A stretch of 64,000 nt of DNA, from assembly GCA_033032865.1 (NCBI GenBank), contig JAWHQI010000074.1, forward strand, positions 9,666,501-9,730,500, read 5' to 3'. Shown piece after piece: positions 1 through 11,439 of the stretch. Below the pieces are notes generated by a model. The model was not told where the DNA came from. It was given only the letters and a program-made list of their open reading frames with translations, and ran no database searches. This DNA is from Dactylorhiza incarnata (taxonomy: Eukaryota > Streptophyta > Magnoliopsida > Asparagales > Orchidaceae). A program made the translations under genes and the position numbers. Position 1 is the first letter of the stretch, and the number at the start of each line of letters is the position of its first letter.

Positions 1-903
1 AATACCTTAGAAAAAGGTTCTCCTAAAATTCTCATCTTTGGGTATGATGTGTGGGTAGGTGTAAATAGCCTAGGTTTCAATTTTCAAGTCAATCCCATAA
101 ACCAATCAAAAGTTATTCTAGAAATGGTGGTTGTCCTACACTAGGGACCAGTCCCACCAAAATGGACCTACAGGGAGCTACAGAACGACGAACTCGGCCT
201 ACAGCTCGACGAATTTCTTCTACTCAGATCCGATGGCTCAGTATTTTTAATAAACTAAACTATGCACAGCAAAATATGTGACAGAAATGTATATATCATA
301 ACTTTTAATATAAAGATCTTGCAAAGATCTTGAAGCAGAACGGACGACATTCGCTTGTCTTCTTCCTCTGGCCGAAGGCCAGGATTAACCGCACCAGGAG
401 CTCCTTCATCCTTGTTTTCCCGGCCACCTAAGCGCTGCCCCGGCCGGCCAATGCCTCCACCACCTTCATTGAGGTGGTGGCCGGCGATTTGCGGTGGTTG
501 GCCGGCCAGAGGTGGCCGGAACAGGGGTATGGAGGTGGGATTAAAGCTCCAAAAACGGAGCTCTTGGCCTACCCGATTAGGGACCAATTGGCCCCAATCC
601 TTGCAGGCAACCTGATGGGATCTATCCACAGAGAGAGAGGAGAAGAACCAAACATGTATGGAGGGGAAATTCCTTGCTAATCTCTTGATTCTACACCAAA
701 TGCAATGATCTAGTACTCGATTTCAACTGATATCCCCCTTCTGAAGGTGATGGAAGGGTCAATTTGAGGAGGGAAAGGCTTAATGGTGGAGTGTCATTAT
801 TGTCCATTTCGGTTTCACTTGAAACCTCTTGAATCCTCCACCGGATGGCATGGGAAAGGTTGTAAAACATCTTAGAATTCAATGGGGAGATGAATGGAGG
901 GTG
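1..903 (-). repeat. LTR X, distal part (left end not in view)
   Basis: This stretch lies left of the C1 target duplication and continues the sequence at 17108-17793, so both pieces belong to one interrupted repeat. It contains a GC-rich segment (about 350-560) with GGCCGG inverted repeats, and short AT-rich stretches. The open frames here are short and match no family I know. The LTR assignment rests on the right end (17793), where the minus strand starts TGTAACATCCC. No left terminus or matching target duplication was found before position 1, so some of this may be other sequence. Confidence 0.45.
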
Positions 904-2101
904 TGTTAAAAAACTTGAGGTCCGGAGATGAAGTGAAAAATATGTGGAACACACTTCACAAAACCTTTCAAAAGTATAGCACAACAGTGACAATGAGAAG
1001 AACGAATAGTACTATGGTATTGACTATCTCTTTACAATGCGAGGTATACATGGCGAGACATGATTCATAAGAATCACGGAGGAGAGAAGCACAAACCACA
1101 AGTGTAAAACAAGCCGCAACGACCTGACACTTAAGACCGCCAGACCGCGCGAACAGACAAGTCGGGCGGAAGCCGCTGAGACCGCGCGAATAGAGTACAG
1201 ACCGCACCTGTCAAACCGCAACCCCAGACCGCCAACTCGCTGCTTATTCCTCTGCTGAAAAATAAACAGTCCACACTTCTTGATCGCCTAGACCGCACGG
1301 TCTTGATCAAAGAAGAACCCGCGAACACTGAACAAGAACTGCAACTTGTGACAGACCGCAACTCAAGACCGCCTGGCCACTTAAGACTAATCAACTGAGT
1401 CCGTTGCACAAACCGCGAACACCTAAACACAGTCCGCCCGGACTAGTTTATTCAAAGCTGGATGAAGGAGACAAGCTGACCGCGAGCTACAAACCGCTTA
1501 ACCTGCGAACACAGAAACCGGTCAGACAAATATCTCAAACCGCGCGACCTCAAAAAGAGACCAGCACAATTAAGCCGACTTTGAGTTCTTACAGTTCTCA
1601 TTGTTAATGACGGGCCCTGCACCCCTATTTATAGGCGGGTAGACGGATGTCGTCGCCGCACAGCCGGGATACAATAACCGCCCATCAGATCGCGAGCGGT
1701 CTCGCAAAGCAGACCACCCGAGCTCGGTATAGCTCACAACTCCTTTATTAAACCTTGTGGTTAACAATCAAACCGCCCGGTCACTGTGGTCTCCACAAGC
1801 AGACTGCCCGATCTTATTGCAAAGCTAAGAACATCTCCAGGAACCAGGTCGACTAGAATAGTTGTCAGACCGCCCGGTCACTGCAAGAAGGCAGACCAAG
1901 AACATCTGGCCGACTTAGGACAAGTCGCCAGACCAACCTGCGTACGTCGCCCGGACAGAAGAGGCGGACTCCCAGATCAGAATGCTCAGACCAAACCGCT
2001 GAGACAACCCGACAGAAAACCAGCGCAGACCGCGCGGTCTCTCCGGTCTCCAATCTTCAGACCTCCCAGCACTAAACCACTTCCACTTCAAAAATTTAAC
2101 A
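904..2101 (-). repeat. C1 3' LTR
   Basis: It matches 15901-17102 along its whole length, is bounded by TG and CA, and is flanked by GGGTG on the outside and a polypurine tract on the inside. It is rich in short GACCGC/GCGGTC-like words (for example 1130-1210 and 1860-2050), which form many small inverted repeats. Open frames inside it are by-products of this composition. Confidence 0.93.
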
Positions 2102-4723
2102 CTCCCCCTTGAAGTGGGAAGTGGAAATCAGCCCAAGCAAACTTCGCAACCGACCAAAAGGTCCCTTCGCCAGCGGCTTAGTGAATATGTCAGCAATGTT
2201 GTCCTTGCTCTGCACATGCTCTACAATCAGAGATCCCTCCAACATCTTCTCACGAATGAAATGGTGATGAATCTCTATGTGCTTCGTACGCGCGTGACAA
2301 ACTGGATTGTTCACCAGTTTGAGAGCACTCTCGTTGTCACCACGTAGCAGAGTAGGACCTCCCACCTCCCTATGAATGTCCTCCACCAACCTCCTAAGCC
2401 AGATGGCTTCCTGAGCCGCCAAAGCCGAAGCTTTGTACTCCGCTTCCGTGGTAGATACAGACACAGAATCCTGCTTCTTGCTGCACCATGATATGGTTGT
2501 AGAGCCCGTCATAAAGACGTATCCAGACGTCAATCTCCGATCATCCGAATCTCCTCCATAATCAGCATCCATGTACCCTTGCAAACAAAAGCCCGAATCT
2601 CTCCCGTAGAAGAGACCCAAATCCGAGGTGGATTTGACATACTTCAATATACTCCTAGCCGCCACAAGATGAGGCTTCCAAGGCTCTGCCATAAACCGAC
2701 TCACCCTGCCAACTGCATAAGCAATATCTGGCCTCGTGATCGTCAAGTTTATCAAGCTTCCAACCAAAGCCCTGGAACACCAAAGGATCGGTAAGAACCT
2801 TCCCTTCATCTCGACGAAGATGAACTCCAACCTCCAGTGGAGTAGAGCTGCTCTTCCCCCCTTCCATGTCGAATCATTCACGATTCGATTTGCATAGCCA
2901 TTCTGGGAAATGAGCATACCGGTTTCTCTCCTCTCCATTTCGAGCCCAAGGAAATGGTGGAGCTCGCCCAAATCCTTCATCTCAAACCTTATAGCTAGCT
3001 CAGTACGAAGCCTAGCTACCTCCATCTCAGAATTCCTCGTGATGATCATATCGTCAACATATAGCAACACCAAGACTTGAAGCTCCCCCGTCTTCTTTAC
3101 AAACAAGCTCCAATCAGAATCAAAAGCAAAGTACCCGCAGAACTGGAGGTATTCTGCGATCTTCCCATACCACACCTGAGGCGCTTGCTTCAAGCCGTAA
3201 AGAGCCTTCTTGAGCTTGCAAACATATCTTGGGTGCTCTTCGGATACATACCCAGGTGGCTGATCCATGAAGATATCTTTGTCAATCTCGCCATATAAGA
3301 AAGCGTTCTTTACGTCGAGTTGCCAAATCTTCCACCATTGGCAAGCTGCCAATGCGATCACTACTCGGACCGAAGTCATCTTGGCAACGGGGCTAAATGT
3401 TTCTTAATAATCCTCCTCATACTTCTGAGGGAAACCTCGAGCTACTAGGCGAGCCTTGTACCGCTCAATACTTTCGTCAGCCTTCTTCTTCAGCTTGAAA
3501 ACCCACTTACAAGTCACCAGAGTAATCCCCTCCACCTTAGGCACCAAGTCCCAAGTCTCATTCTTCCTGAGGGCAGCAATCTCTTCATCCATGGCTCCTT
3601 CCCACTCCTTGACTCCAACGGCATTTTCATAACAAGATGGCTCTCTCTCATCCAGGGGACCTGCGAAGAAACATGAGACAAAGCTCACCAAGTTCCCGCC
3701 CGTATATCGATCAGGTGGAATAATGGTCATCTTGGACCTCCTCAGAGCTTGACTCTGAACCACCTCTTCCACTGCAGCTTCTGGACTAGCTCTCCTCCCA
3801 GGTAAACATGGAGCCTCGCCCACTGCTTCCAGAACCCGAAGCACCTGATCCTGAGCTAGTAATACAATGAGCACCTGGAGAAACAGGTAACTCCACCAGA
3901 ACTTCCCGTGCAGCTTCCAATAGTCCACCTTCTACCCTGCTTCCTTGTAACTCAACAGAAGAGTTACCTTGGTATGACGTCAGCTCGTTGAATACCACAT
4001 CCCTTAAGACCACATATCTCCATGTCTCAGGATCCATGCATCTCCACCCTTTCTTCTGGTCATCATAACCGACAAAGACTAGCTTCCTTGCCTTAGCATC
4101 TAGCTTCGTTCGAAGGGCATCCGAAACATGCACATAACAGGTAGAACCGAACACTCGAAAGTGTTCCACGCTTGGCTTCTCCTTGAACATCAACTCATGA
4201 GGGGTCTTCATGTTGATGGGGCTGAGAGGCATCCGGTTGATAACAGAAACTGCACAAGACATACCCTCCGCCCAAAAGGACTTTGGAATATTCTTGGCAT
4301 GAAGCCAGCATTTGCAAGTCTCCGTCAAGTGACGGATCTTCCGCTCTGCAACTCTGTTCTGTTGTGGAGTGTGGGCACAAGAAAGCTCCCTTTGGATGCC
4401 ATGCTTCCTGCAGAAGTTAAAGAACTCCTTGGAGGTGAACTCCCCTCCATTGTCTGTTCTGAACTTCTTCACCCGCAGGTTTAGCCGACCTTCCACCAGC
4501 TCCTTGAACTCAACAAACTTCTCGAATTCCTCTGACTTCTCCTTCAGAAAATACACCCAAGTATATCTGGTGAAGTCATCAACCAAGATTAGCATATACC
4601 TGCTACCTCCAAGGCTGGCAGTGTTGGTAGGTCCAAACAGATCACCATGGATGCACTCCAATGGTCTTTTACATCTGCTTTGTGATTTGTCAAATGGAAA
4701 GTGTTGAGCTTTACCAAACTGAC
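2096..4723 (-). pseudogene. C1 pol, C-terminal half: integrase, reverse transcriptase, RNase H
   Basis: Read on the minus strand from 4723, this continues the frame cut at 14372. The integrase core shows LVDDFTRYTWVYFL, FRTDNGGEF and TPQQNRVAERK, where R replaces the usual G after QQN. A frameshift near 3815 separates the integrase tail from the start of RT. An in-frame TAA at 3404-3406 follows KYEEDY just before the RT core. RT has QLDVKNAFLYG and the catalytic YVDD at 3050-3061. A pair of compensating frameshifts scrambles roughly 2760-2870. RNase H keeps STTEAEYKA, GDNESAL and ADIFTKPLA, and its stop lies just inside the 3' LTR. The product would copy element RNA and integrate the DNA, but these lesions make it non-functional. 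Confidence 0.92.
2102..2114 (-). other. C1 polypurine tract
   Basis: On the minus strand this reads CTTCAAGGGGGAG and abuts the 3' LTR. This is the expected position and composition of the plus-strand primer of an LTR retrotransposon. Confidence 0.8.
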
Positions 4724-7654
4724 TGTCACAACCCGTATTTTCCCGAAATATATTATAATATCAGAGTAAAGGGGGAAAACACGCGTCGTGATGCCACGTC
4801 CAGTAGGGGACAACTACGGACGTTCAGGCGAGCAATCAAACGAACTTTTTCACGATAAAAGATGTGAATTAAATAAAGGATTATCTTTTAAGATTATTTT
4901 CATTAGATTAGGAAGTCGTGTCCCTCGGCCCTGCGGTTTAACTAGCCGCACCTTGTAAAAGACAAGCATACGCAACGGAAGAAAATAAGTTCACTTTATA
5001 CCTAACGGCGCTGAAGACCAGAGATGTCTCCAGGGTGATCGCCGATCTACATTTAGTATATAATAAAGAAGTATCATTATATTCTGTTTTACGATTTGCA
5101 AATAGGTGATACTTAATAGTAATGCAACAAACAGTTAAAAGGTTAACTTTTTATAATGCCAAAAGAACTGCATTAATATTCAGCAAAATCGGCTTTTCCC
5201 AGAGTGTACGAATACAAAATAACTAAGTAGCAATAAAAGAAGCTAGCAGCAGCATCAGCAAGTAAACCAAACAAAAGCCATACGGGCGTCAACAACTGAC
5301 ACGAACCCGCAGGAAAAGAGTCAACAACCCAAAAGAAAAGCTACAACAAAAGAAACTGAATCCTTACCTACAAGAGAGGAAGGCCTCGACAGGGAACTGA
5401 TCGACCCCGCTCAGACTCCGGCGGCAGCTACAAACCTGAATCTGAGGCATCCATAAGAAAAGAATGCCTCAGCCCAAAGGGTGCAAGAAAACAACATGGG
5501 TAAAAGTAAGAGCAGAAGAAGTAACATGTGACATATCCAAGCTGAAAGGGGTATATAAATACATATATATATACATATACACATATATATAACTATATAT
5601 ATACGCTTATATAAAGACTTCAGTAATAGAAGGTTAGGAAGATCCCGCATAGAACCAGCCCGATAAGCAAGAGCATGACTAAACTTGGCATATAGTGCAA
5701 AAATGGACCAGTGGTGGCGGACCCAAAACAATGTCACTAACCACTCACATAAAGGGGACATTCACCCCAAATACGAAATAGGCGCCGTGGTGGTGGTGGG
5801 GGAACCCAGTGTTCCCTGCACCCATCCTACCAACCACTATTAAAAAACTGTGATGGGGGAACCCAGTGTTCCCTGTACCCATCCTTCCAGTGCAAACAAG
5901 TCCATCTATATTTAGCCAAGTAAATATGCAGAAGTAGCCAAGTAAAACATGATCCGGAACAAAATCAACCAGAATAAACCATCAAGGATTAGCACAGGAT
6001 CAGAACAAAGCTAAACATATAGCAGCTGGCGTATAAAAGAGGGATAGAAGGATTCACCCAACCATAGCAGCTAGCATATAATAAAACAGGGCCAATTAAG
6101 TTTGCCGAGGAGTTAGCAAATAGAATCACCGTAATATTGATCATTTCTAGCTACTTGAATCGAAGCGCGCAGAATTAGTTTGCAAGGAATGAAACCCAAC
6201 AAGAGTGAAGCAAAGCAGCCCCTTAGGAAAAGCATAGCAGCAGACCGACTAAAGCCAACAGCAGCAGCCCCATAAAAGGAGACAACAAAAGGAAATAAGA
6301 GCAGCCCTCTAGTAAAAACAACAATCCTCACAGCAGCCCCTAACATAAGGAAACAGCCCCCAATTAACAAGCATAAGAAACAGCCCCAAAATCAACAAGG
6401 AGCGGCACCAAAATGAAGAGCAAAAGAGGCAGCCCCAACCCGATAACCAGCAGCCCCAAATTAGAACACATACGAGGCAACCCCAAATCAAATCATATAG
6501 CAGCAACCCCTATTAGAGAGGAAAAACAAGAGCAGCCCCAACAGAACAGCATAGCAGCAGCCCTCAATAACAAGGAAAGAAACAGCCCCAAGTTAACAAG
6601 TATAAGAAGCAGCACCAAACATAAGCATAAAAGCAGCCCAAGTAATAAATCTCCCAATACCAACATTGGAATGGAAACCGAGCAGCACTATCCTAAAATC
6701 CCAAAAGAAAATTAAAAAAAATAAACTTTTCAATGAATGAAATCGGGGACCATATCCAGCAATCGAATGTAAGGCACCCCCAAAAGAACCCGAAACTGGA
6801 AGGAGACCGAGCAACAGCATCCTAGCATTTCCCCCAACAAAAAATTAGATTTCCAACATAAAGAATCAAGGAAAAAATACAAGGGGGCCTGGGCAGAAAT
6901 ATCACAGATCCTGGTAGGTAAATGAGCCAAGCAGAGTATAGATCTAGGGAAGGAGGTCTAGCATAAAGGAAACTAATATCAAGTATTTGCCTTGCCAATC
7001 CAACCCATCAAGCTAAGAGCAGTTAAGAAAAGAGGGGAAGGAGATGAAGAAGGAGAGGGAGAAGTGTTTCCTTGCCTCGGGTTCAACCGGCGACACGCCG
7101 GGTCGCGACCAACACGACGAGGGTCGAGCAAAGCACTAGCCCCGGCGACGAGACAAGCCCCCCGGCAACGATGATCCTTCCTCCTCCGACGGCTCCGACG
7201 GCGCTCGACACCGACCCGATCGCAACCCTACCTCACAGCTCGCCAAGGGTTCACGGGACAGGGAGAGAAAAGAAGGAAATAGAAAACCAAATGAAATGCT
7301 CACCCCCCTCCAGGCCTCATTTAGCCCATATATATGCCCCTTTTTTTGTATGCATTAATACAAATTTATAAAATCCACCTGCATAGGCATATCAGCTTGT
7401 ATACATGTGTATATTTTTACTCATATAAAACCTTTATATATATATATGCCTAATTACCTGTACATAAACTTTTATACATGTATTTATGTTTGTGCACATG
7501 GCTCGTCCTAAAATTAAACTCGCCGAACGACGACGCCTCCGAAACGGTAGCGCGCTCTCGCATTAACTCTTCGAACGGTGGATTTAATATTTAAACCATT
7601 ATTATTCCCAAATTCCCACTTAAAATAATTATAAGAAAAACCTGGGGCGTTACA
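4724..7654 (-). repeat. G1 3' LTR (2.9 kb)
   Basis: Nearly identical to 11440-14371. It contains an AT-dinucleotide stretch near 5560-5605, a CAGCCCC-rich segment at about 6200-6660, and a TATA-rich stretch near 7330-7450. A pair of GGGGGAACCCAGTGTTCCCTG repeats lies near 5808 and 5855. Frames such as 6113-6370 are by-products of the repeat composition. Confidence 0.95.
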
Positions 7655-7667
7655 GCCACCCCTCCTA
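7655..7667 (-). other. G1 polypurine tract
   Basis: The minus strand reads TAGGAGGGGTGGC and abuts the 3' LTR, the expected place for plus-strand priming. Confidence 0.8.
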
Positions 7668-7747
7668 ACAATAAGTTTCGCCCCGAAACTTTGCCACGAC
7701 AGCATCACATAAGGAAAAGCACAAGAGACGAAGACTTACCGGGAATA

Positions 7748-9094
7748 CTAGCCGAAAAGATGAGGATAGGACTCCTTCATCACTGCTTCTAGCTCCCAGG
7801 TCGCACCCCGAACATCCTGGTTATCCCAGAGGACCTTCACCATAGGGATGGCCTTCCGCCGCAACACCCGATCCTGCCTCTCCAAAACACGAACAGGCTG
7901 CTCCACAAAGGACAAATTGGGTTGCAGCACTGGCACGGAATCTAGAACATGGCGATCGCTGCGGACGCACTTCCGCAGCTGGCTCACATGGAAAACGTCG
8001 TGCACGCCGGGGAAGGAGGCAGGTAACAACAACCTGTAAGCGGAAACCCCGATGCGCTCGACGATCTCGAATGGGCCTACATACCTGGGGTCTAGCTTGT
8101 GGCTCTTCCCAAATCTCTTCACACCTGCCATCGGGGACACCTTTAAGAACACCAAGTCCCCCACCGCAAACTCCAAATCGCTTCTACGCCGATTGGCGTA
8201 TTTCTCATAGCGCTCCTGAGCTACCTGAAGCTTCTCACGGATCTGCGTCACAGCAAAACTCATCTCCTCCAAAGCCTCGGGACCCAGAACAGGCTTCTCG
8301 CCCACTTCAGCCCAAAACAGGGGAGTCCGACATCTCCTCCCATACAGCGCCTCAAACTGAGCCATCTGCAAGCTCTCCTGGAAACTATTGTTGTACGCGA
8401 ACTCCATGAGCCCAAGGCGTTCATCCCAAGCTCCCCCATGCTCTAGAACGTAACACCGAATCATATCCTCCACGATCTGGTTAACCCTCTCTGTCTGCCC
8501 ATTCGTCTGCGGATGATACGCTGTAGAATACCTGAGATCGGTGCCCAAAGCCCCTTGCAGACTCTGCCAAAAACGAGAGGTATATCTGGAATCTCGATCA
8601 GACACTATGCTCGCGGGCACTCCATGCAGTCTAATGACCTCCTGCACATACAGAGACGCAATCTTCTCCATCGAATAACCAGTCTTGTACGGCACAAAAT
8701 GAGCACACTTTGTCGACCTGTCCACGATGACCCACACTTCATCATGTCCCCGAGGGGATCTCGGCAAACCAGTAATGAAGTCCATGGAGATGCTCCCCCA
8801 CTTCCACAAAGGAACATCCAACGGTGCTAACTTGCCCCCGGGTCTCCCATGATCCGCCTTGACACGCTGACAAGTGTAACACTGCGCTACGAACCTCGCA
8901 ATATCGCCCTTCATGCCTGGCCACCACACAATCTGCTTCATAGCGCGATACATCTTCGTAGAGCCAGGATGATAGGATAGGCTGGAGTCGTGAGCCTCCT
9001 CACAAATCTTCGCCCGAATCTGCTCCACCGTGGGTATGCACAGCCTGCCACGGTACCTCAAGGTACCCTCCACATCAATCGGGAAATCCGGCAA
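7748..9094 (-). CDS. G1 integrase with chromodomain-like C-terminus (pol fragment)
   Basis: This is an uninterrupted frame of about 448 codons, part of a once longer polyprotein, so the listed start is only the frame edge. It has an HHCC zinc-binding region (HDSSLSYHPG then CYTCQ). The DDE core is SMDFITGLP, SDRDSRYTS and QTNGQTERVNQ. A GPY/F-type segment (DPRYVGPFEI) and HDVFHVSQLRK follow. The end, with VKVLWDNQ, ATWE and ESYPHLFG, matches the chromodomain-like tail of Tekay/Del chromoviruses. Integrase inserts element cDNA; the tail is thought to steer insertion to particular chromatin. All three catalytic acidic residues are visible. Confidence 0.92.
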   Translation of the reverse strand: MPDFPIDVEGTLRYRGRLCIPTVEQIRAKICEEAHDSSLSYHPGSTKMYRAMKQIVWWPGMKGDIARFVAQCYTCQRVKADHGRPGGKLAPLDVPLWKWGSISMDFITGLPRSPRGHDEVWVIVDRSTKCAHFVPYKTGYSMEKIASLYVQEVIRLHGVPASIVSDRDSRYTSRFWQSLQGALGTDLRYSTAYHPQTNGQTERVNQIVEDMIRCYVLEHGGAWDERLGLMEFAYNNSFQESLQMAQFEALYGRRCRTPLFWAEVGEKPVLGPEALEEMSFAVTQIREKLQVAQERYEKYANRRRSDLEFAVGDLVFLKVSPMAGVKRFGKSHKLDPRYVGPFEIVERIGVSAYRLLLPASFPGVHDVFHVSQLRKCVRSDRHVLDSVPVLQPNLSFVEQPVRVLERQDRVLRRKAIPMVKVLWDNQDVRGATWELEAVMKESYPHLFG

Positions 9095-9109
9095 CTCACC
9101 ACTCTCCGC

Positions 9110-10134
9110 TCAACCTCGGAGATGCTGCAAATCCAGATCATCCTTCTGGTGCAACTTCGTCAAAACAATCCAGGACGGCTCCTCAATCTCCATACGAGAC
9201 GGACCACCGCTGGGCTTCACCGCAATGCTCATCAAAAAGAACTCCTCTACCAGGGACTGCACAGAGAGTCCGAAAACAGAAGCTGACTTCCTGCTCAGGG
9301 CATCCGCCACCACATTTGCCTTACCGGGGTGATAGAGGATCTCCACATTATAATCAGCCACGTACTCCATCCACCGACGTTGGCGCAGGTTCAGCTCTCG
9401 CTGAGAGAACACGTAAATCAGGCTCTTGTGATCTGAGTAGATCTTGCACTCCACTCCATACAAGAGATGCCTCCCTTGCTCACCACGTGACCCAAGAAAG
9501 AGACCTGCGAAAGCCAGAATTTGCACTTGCTCATCTTAGCATACAACTTGTGTGCCCTCAAGGTGGACAACACCAATCGCAGATGTCGAGCATGCTCCTC
9601 CTCACTCGAAGAATAGATCAGCACATCGTCAATAAAAACCACCACGAACTGGTCCAGAAAGTCCCAGAACACCCTGTTCATCAGATCCATGAAAGCAGAG
9701 GGCGCATTCGTCAGCCCAAAGGACATCACCAGGAACTCAAAATGTCCGTAACGCAACCGGAAAGCAGTCCACGGAACGTCTGAGTCGCGAATCCTCAGCT
9801 GATGGTAACCGGACCGAAGGTCAATCTTCGAGAACACGCAGCTACCCTGCAACTGGTCGAAGAAGTCATCAATCTGCGGCAACGGATACCTGTTTTTGAT
9901 CGTGACCTTGTTCAACTCTCTGCAATCGATGCAAAGCCTCATCGATCCATCCTTCTTCTTTACGAATAGAACTGGCACACCCCAAGGCGACGAACTCGGC
10001 CTAATAAAACCAAGCTGTAGAAGCTCATCCAACTGAGTGCGCAGCTCCTCCAACTCCCGCGGTGCCATACGGTAAGGTACCTTTGCAATAGGGCGAGTCC
10101 CAGACTCCAAATCTACCATAACTCTATTTCTCAC
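9110..10134 (-). pseudogene. G1 reverse transcriptase and RNase H, fused by a deletion
   Basis: RT is clear: [52 protein letters not shown] and the catalytic FIDD at 9625-9636. After [10 protein letters not shown] (near 9480) the sequence jumps to the RNase H/tether part ([18 protein letters not shown], then [15 protein letters not shown]) in another frame. About 130 residues usually found between these blocks are missing, including the RNase H N-terminus and part of its active site. A stop at about 10131 separates protease from RT, and another break precedes integrase near 9105. Confidence 0.9.
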
Positions 10135-10707
10135 TCAGGAGGGAGACCAGGAAAGTTGTCGGGAAAAACGTCCGGGTACTCCCGCACCACAGGAATATCT
10201 TCAACACAAGGCGACGATGCGCAAGCCGCGAGCAAGACAGAAACAAAACAGACACGGCCATCAAACTCCGCCAAAGCCTGGGCACAGACTACTGACATAA
10301 CTGAGGAAGTCTGACGCGGGAAACCGAACACACTCCTGGGCTGGCCATCATCCATCAGGAAATCAAAGCGCTTATCCCTACATTGGATCACAACGTCGAA
10401 CGGGCTAGCCAATCCATGCCCAAAATCACGTCAAAATCCTCCAAGTCGATCACCTTCAGATCTGCATATCCTAAAAATCCATTCAAAATAATCGGGCACT
10501 GCCTCACGCACAGATATGACACCACCAAATCTCCGGACGGGTACTTGACACAAAACGGATCACCAACACGCTCCAAGGCCCAGCGATACCGATCAACAAC
10601 TTCTTGGCCACAAAAGAGTGAGTGGCACCAGAGTCAAATAGAACGTGCGCCCAACAATCTCGAACCTTAAACTCGCCTAACAAAGCAGGAGACACATGAC
10701 ATAACAA
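10131..10707 (-). pseudogene. G1 aspartic protease remnant
   Basis: The retropepsin active site appears as VLFDSGATHSFVA. Downstream, in shifted frames, come DLEDFDVILGMDWLA and the linker [11 protein letters not shown] that precedes RT in Gypsy pol. At least two frameshifts (near 10530 and 10400) and a stop at the end break it. An active enzyme would process the gag-pol polyprotein. Confidence 0.88.
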
Positions 10708-11425
10708 AGATAGAACACTGCTATAGCGACTAAATTACCACAGAAAGATTGGACTACAACGAGAACGAGGAAGAACCTGATACAAACAGCCTACTAAGAC
10801 TGGACTCAAACCTCTAGGAAGAGAAGACATACAAATACTTGCTTTTGCTACTGCCTTTTTCTCTGGGAAAAGTAAATACATAATATCACGTTATACTCAG
10901 GATGGTGTACCATCCTTTACCTCTCGTGCACCTCTCCTGTATGCACATAAACTTAAAATCTTACCTTTGAAATCATGGGTGTACATGTGTCATCGTGTAG
11001 ATCTCTAGCTTGGCACGTGTGCTTATGCAATGTTATGCTATGCATGCAGTGCTATGCAAACTAAGAAAAGGCCTTAATGCATGCTATGAGCGGCGTACAC
11101 ATGCGATCGTATGCATCCCATACTACATATTATCGCATGCAACGAAAAAGAAAATCTAATTGACACGCATGCGACCTACGTTATGCATCCCATACTACAT
11201 AACAGTCGCATGTTGTCACCTATGAGGATCCATATACAGACACATATTATGCATCCCATACTACATAATATGCCCCGTATACTTCTTTCATGCTTATGAG
11301 TGTAGTGTTCGTGCTTCAGCCGAGATCTACCGATGACCCATCGGTGAGTGTATGCAATGATTAACGATTCTCACTGGACGGTTAACCGGGCCAACCAGAC
11401 CATTTCCAGCAACCCGGCTAACCTG
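10708..11425 (-). other. G1 5' internal region lacking gag, with a short dispersed repeat
   Basis: This region should hold gag. No open frame of useful length and no CCHC knuckle was found, so gag appears deleted. The block TATGCATCCCATACTACATA (or one base different) occurs three times, near 11110, 11182 and 11248, about 70 bp apart and separated by GCATGC-type palindromes. Confidence 0.7.
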
Positions 11426-11437
11426 GCTCTGATACCA
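11426..11437 (-). other. G1 primer binding site, initiator tRNA-Met type
   Basis: The minus strand reads TGGTATCAGAGC, an exact match to the plant initiator-methionine tRNA 3' end complement. It is two bases inside the 5' LTR. Confidence 0.92.
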
Positions 11438-11439
11438 AC

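Noticed and set aside
355..680. Overlapping Pro/Gly-rich frames near the window start
   Set aside because: Composition-driven frames in a GC-rich LTR-like segment, without a domain.
6113..6820. Several hydrophobic minus-strand frames in the G1 LTRs
   Set aside because: They arise from CAGCCCC-rich repeat composition and occur in both LTRs.
11426..11437. Possible tRNA gene fragment
   Set aside because: Only the 12-base primer match is present; there is no cloverleaf.
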